Assembly: GCA_040387555.1 (NCBI GenBank)
Contig: JAZKDO010000005.1
Location: 62,001 to 126,000, forward strand
DNA length: 64,000 nt
Source of the DNA: UBA4416 sp040387555
Lineage (GTDB): Bacteria > Bacteroidota > Bacteroidia > B-17B0 > Aurantibacillaceae
Reading direction: 5' to 3'
The position numbers and the translations under genes are program-made. This document shows, in pieces, positions 61,307-64,000 of the stretch (its first letter is position 1; each line of letters begins with the position of its first letter). The notes under the pieces are model-generated. The model was not told the DNA's origin, did not search any database, and was given only the letters and a program-made list of their open reading frames with translations.

Positions 61307-64000
61307 ATGAACAAATTTTTTCTTACTTTATTAATTGCATTAAGCAACCTACTATCAATTTTCGCGCAAACGCCGCCACAAAGAAATTGCGGTACACTTC
61401 AACATCACGAGTATTTAAAGCAAACCCGGGCAAATTACGAAACTGAATTGAATCAGTATAATCAAATGCTTGATCAGTATTTACTGGATAAAAACAATGA
61501 CAAGGATATTTCAAAATCAACTGCGGCTATTGTTACTATACCTGTAGTGGTTCACGTTATTTACAAAACAACTGCTGAGAATATTTCAGATGCCCAGGCT
61601 ATTTCTCAGGTACAGGTTTTAAATAATGATTTTGCAAAATTGAATGCAGATGCCAGTAAAGTGACTCAGCCTACATTTTCAACTATTGCTACTGGTGCAA
61701 ATATTCGATTTTGTTTAGCGCAGCGTGATCCAAATGGCAACGCTACAACAGGTGTTACACATAAATTAACAACCGTAACTTCTTTCGGAACAAACGATGC
61801 AGTAAAATCAACTGCAGCTGGTGGGGAAGATGCTTGGGATGTAACAAAGTATGTAAATATCTGGGTATGTAACCTTGGATCGACATTGCTTGGTTATGGA
61901 GAGTTCCCTACATCTTCATTGAGTAACACATGGGGTTTAGTGATCCATTATAAATATACCGGCAGTGGTGGATCAGCGATTTCACCATATAATTTAGGAA
62001 GAACAGGAACTCATGAATTTGGACATTGTTTTAATCTTTATCATATCTGGGGAGATGATAATGGCGCTTGTTCCGGTTCTGATCAGTGCTCCGATACGCC
62101 TAATCAGGGAGCAGAGCATTATGGTTCTTTCACGGCAGGATCAGTACAAACAGACGGATGTGCTACATCAAGCCCTGGTACAATGTGGATGAACTATATG
62201 GACTATACAGATGACAAGAGTATGTATATGTTTACCGCTCAGCAATGTGCCCGTATGGAAGCGGTTGTCAACACTGCCCCCTGGAATATATTAGCAAGTT
62301 CACTGGGCTGCACACCAGTTTCAGCTTTAGATGCAGGAATTAGTAGTATAGTTGAACCTGTTAACGGAACGTCTACTTGTAATACAAGTGTTACACCAAA
62401 AATTACTTTGTCAAATGTTGGATCGGCTACACTGACCTCTGCAAAAATTTTATACAAGATTGACGCTCTTGCTACGCAAACCCTGAACTGGTCTGGCACA
62501 CTGGCATCAGGATCATCAACCGTATTAACTCTTAATAGTTATACTGGATTATCAGTGGCGGCTCATACATTTTCAGCAACAGTAACTGCCCCTAATGCTG
62601 GTACAGATGCGAACTCTAGTAATAACACGCTTGCATCCACATTCACCATTACCGCTGGTTCTGCTTTGCCGTTTTCAGAAAGATTTGACGTTGTAACATT
62701 TCCACCTACAGGTTGGATGAAAACATCAGCGAATGTGACGGATGCATCTGCAACGTGGACTCGTTTAGCAAACACAACAGGCATACCTGTTGCCCCTTCA
62801 ACTACAGGATGTGCGAAAATGAATAATTATGCCGGATCTATTGATATTACTGGACAAAAGGATGCGTTACGGACACCGGCTTTGAATTTATCAGGAGCAA
62901 ACAGCACATTGAGACTCGTGTTCGATCGATCTCATAGAATGTACAGCACGACCGATATTGACTCATTAAATATTTATATTTCCACAGATTGCGCCGCCTC
63001 ATGGACAAAATTATATACTAGGGGAGGAACTCAATTAGCTACTGCCGTTGGAACCCAAACCAATGCATATACACCAACCGCAAATTCACAATGGTTAAGA
63101 GATAGTATAAGTTTATCAGCTTATGTGGGCCAGCCAAGTGCTTACCTTAAATTTGAATCTCGCAGCGGATGGGGAAATAACTTGTATTTAGATAATATCA
63201 ATGTAAAATTTACGCCTGCTGCAGGGCCTCCTGTTTCTAGTTTTTCAACAGCCGCTACAAAATGTACAGGAAGTTCTATTGCTTTTTCTGATGCCTCCTC
63301 AAATTCACCAACAAGTTGGGCTTGGTCTTTTCCGGGAGGAACGCCATCATCATCATCTGTTCAAAATCCAACTATAACTTATACAGCTGCAGGAGTCTAT
63401 ACCATTACATTAGCTTCTGCTAATGGTTCAGGAACCAGTACACCTGCATCGCAGACCATTACGGTAAATGCCATTCCTTTAATGACAGTGAATAATGCAA
63501 CCATTTGTTCTGGAACATCAGCCATTTTAACTGCAACCGGAGCCTCAACTTATAATTGGAATTCAGGGCAAACAACTCCTACTATTTCAGTTTCCCCTTC
63601 TACTGGAACAACCGTTTATACAGTTACTGGCACGACATCAGGATGCAAAAATACAAAAACAACAAGTGTAATTGTTAATGCCACACCAACTGTTGCCGCT
63701 ACTTCAAAAACAATATGTATAGGATCAGTAGCTGCATTAACAGCAAGTGGAGCCCTTACTTATACATGGAATACCGGAGCAACGTCATCATCAATTACGG
63801 TTACTCCAACTGTTTCTTCAAATTATTCAGTGGCTGGTACTAATTCATTAGGATGTACAAATACAAAAACATTAAGTGTCACTGTTAATAGTTTACCTAA
63901 TATTACTTCGACATCAGCAACGATTTGTGCAGGTTCTACCGGAACAATTAGTGCAAGTGGCGCAAGTACCTACACATGGAATACAGGTGCCACTAATGCA
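61307..64000 (+). CDS. Secreted M43-family metalloprotease with PKD and Ig-like repeats (3' end missing)
   Basis: 898 codons visible, open to the right edge. Signal peptide (ISLLSIFA-type start, MNKFFLTLLIALSNLL). M43 catalytic domain: HEFGHCFNLYH from residue 236, i.e. HExxH plus a third His, with the usual Gly replaced by Asn, and the Met-turn region MNYMDYTDD near 290. Then a CARDB-like beta domain (~340-450), a choice-of-anchor-J-like domain (~455-645), a PKD domain (~650-725, TSWAWSFPGGTPSSS) and three Ig-like repeats (TASGA-TYTWNTGATSS). A T9SS sorting domain is expected beyond the window. Confidence 0.9.
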   Translation, partial: MNKFFLTLLIALSNLLSIFAQTPPQRNCGTLQHHEYLKQTRANYETELNQYNQMLDQYLLDKNNDKDISKSTAAIVTIPVVVHVIYKTTAENISDAQAISQVQVLNNDFAKLNADASKVTQPTFSTIATGANIRFCLAQRDPNGNATTGVTHKLTTVTSFGTNDAVKSTAAGGEDAWDVTKYVNIWVCNLGSTLLGYGEFPTSSLSNTWGLVIHYKYTGSGGSAISPYNLGRTGTHEFGHCFNLYHIWGDDNGACSGSDQCSDTPNQGAEHYGSFTAGSVQTDGCATSSPGTMWMNYMDYTDDKSMYMFTAQQCARMEAVVNTAPWNILASSLGCTPVSALDAGISSIVEPVNGTSTCNTSVTPKITLSNVGSATLTSAKILYKIDALATQTLNWSGTLASGSSTVLTLNSYTGLSVAAHTFSATVTAPNAGTDANSSNNTLASTFTITAGSALPFSERFDVVTFPPTGWMKTSANVTDASATWTRLANTTGIPVAPSTTGCAKMNNYAGSIDITGQKDALRTPALNLSGANSTLRLVFDRSHRMYSTTDIDSLNIYISTDCAASWTKLYTRGGTQLATAVGTQTNAYTPTANSQWLRDSISLSAYVGQPSAYLKFESRSGWGNNLYLDNINVKFTPAAGPPVSSFSTAATKCTGSSIAFSDASSNSPTSWAWSFPGGTPSSSSVQNPTITYTAAGVYTITLASANGSGTSTPASQTITVNAIPLMTVNNATICSGTSAILTATGASTYNWNSGQTTPTISVSPSTGTTVYTVTGTTSGCKNTKTTSVIVNATPTVAATSKTICIGSVAALTASGALTYTWNTGATSSSITVTPTVSSNYSVAGTNSLGCTNTKTLSVTVNSLPNITSTSATICAGSTGTISASGASTYTWNTGATNA

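Noticed and set aside
1..64000. tRNA, rRNA, riboswitch, CRISPR, transposase or phage genes
   Set aside because: I looked for conserved cloverleaf, rRNA, RFN/TPP-like and transposase patterns and saw none; a covariance or HMM search would be needed to exclude them fully.

Overview
The window is chromosomal DNA of a member of the Bacteroidota. It is A+T-rich by eye (G+C not computed). The evidence is: type IX secretion (T9SS) type A C-terminal sorting domains on several secreted proteins; a PorE-like TPR/beta-propeller/OmpA protein; a TonB-dependent receptor with a carboxypeptidase-regulatory N-terminus; MORN and PepSY-like exported proteins; an ECF sigma/anti-sigma locus; and promoters of the Bacteroidota type (TTG, 17-23 nt spacer, TAnnTTTG), several placed just before start codons. 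I see no tRNA, rRNA, CRISPR array, transposase or prophage, so the genus cannot be fixed from this window.

Layout. 0-5.6 kb: the 3' end of a class I ribonucleotide reductase gene, a stand-alone HsdR-N-type nuclease-like gene, a site-2 protease, a frameshifted membrane ORF, a secreted unknown, then a SigZ-type sigma factor with a cysteine tail followed by an unlisted 45-residue ORF with 11 cysteines. 5.8-12.7 kb: Xaa-His dipeptidase, LRR-kinase, hot-dog thioesterase, methyltransferase, ferritin-like protein and a helical exported protein. 12.8-18.8 kb: two radical SAM genes, then a tight operon of pentapeptide, YciI-like, ChaN-like and thioredoxin-like proteins. 18.8-28.3 kb: mixed membrane and envelope genes (SdiA-regulated-like, DUF2306, YARHG lipoprotein, SanA-like, UbiA, YicC) and a sigma/anti-sigma/outer-membrane lipoprotein operon. 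28.4-34.5 kb: ribD operon (ribD, EamA transporter, yigZ, class III aminotransferase), dacB, trmN6-like. 34.5-43.5 kb: TPR protein, PorE-like protein, AsmA-like protein, ASCH-domain protein, an FAD monooxygenase with a DnaJ-like cysteine module, and a PepSY-like protein.

43.7-46.2 kb is a patch of decaying genes. It holds a deleted and frameshifted copy of a response regulator, the frameshifted sorting domain of a T9SS protein, a T9SS lamin-tail protein cut by an in-frame TGA, and a gene whose start is out of frame. The two remnants have the same order and orientation as the intact pair at 46.6-49.1 kb (response regulator with a degenerate receiver, plus a T9SS beta-helix-type surface protein). 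That intact pair lies next to a TonB-dependent receptor and a SpoIIE-type phosphatase, so 43.7-53 kb looks like a duplicated surface-protein/regulator locus with one copy dying.

53-64 kb: MORN-repeat protein, small exported regulatory-domain protein, canonical PhoB-like response regulator, tandem thioredoxin-fold protein, T9SS protein, YdcF-family lipoprotein, recQ, RsmI-like methyltransferase, and a large secreted M43 metalloprotease that runs off the window. The best candidates for something undescribed are the SigZ/cysteine-rich peptide module and the pseudo-receiver/T9SS/TonB surface locus with its decayed duplicate.
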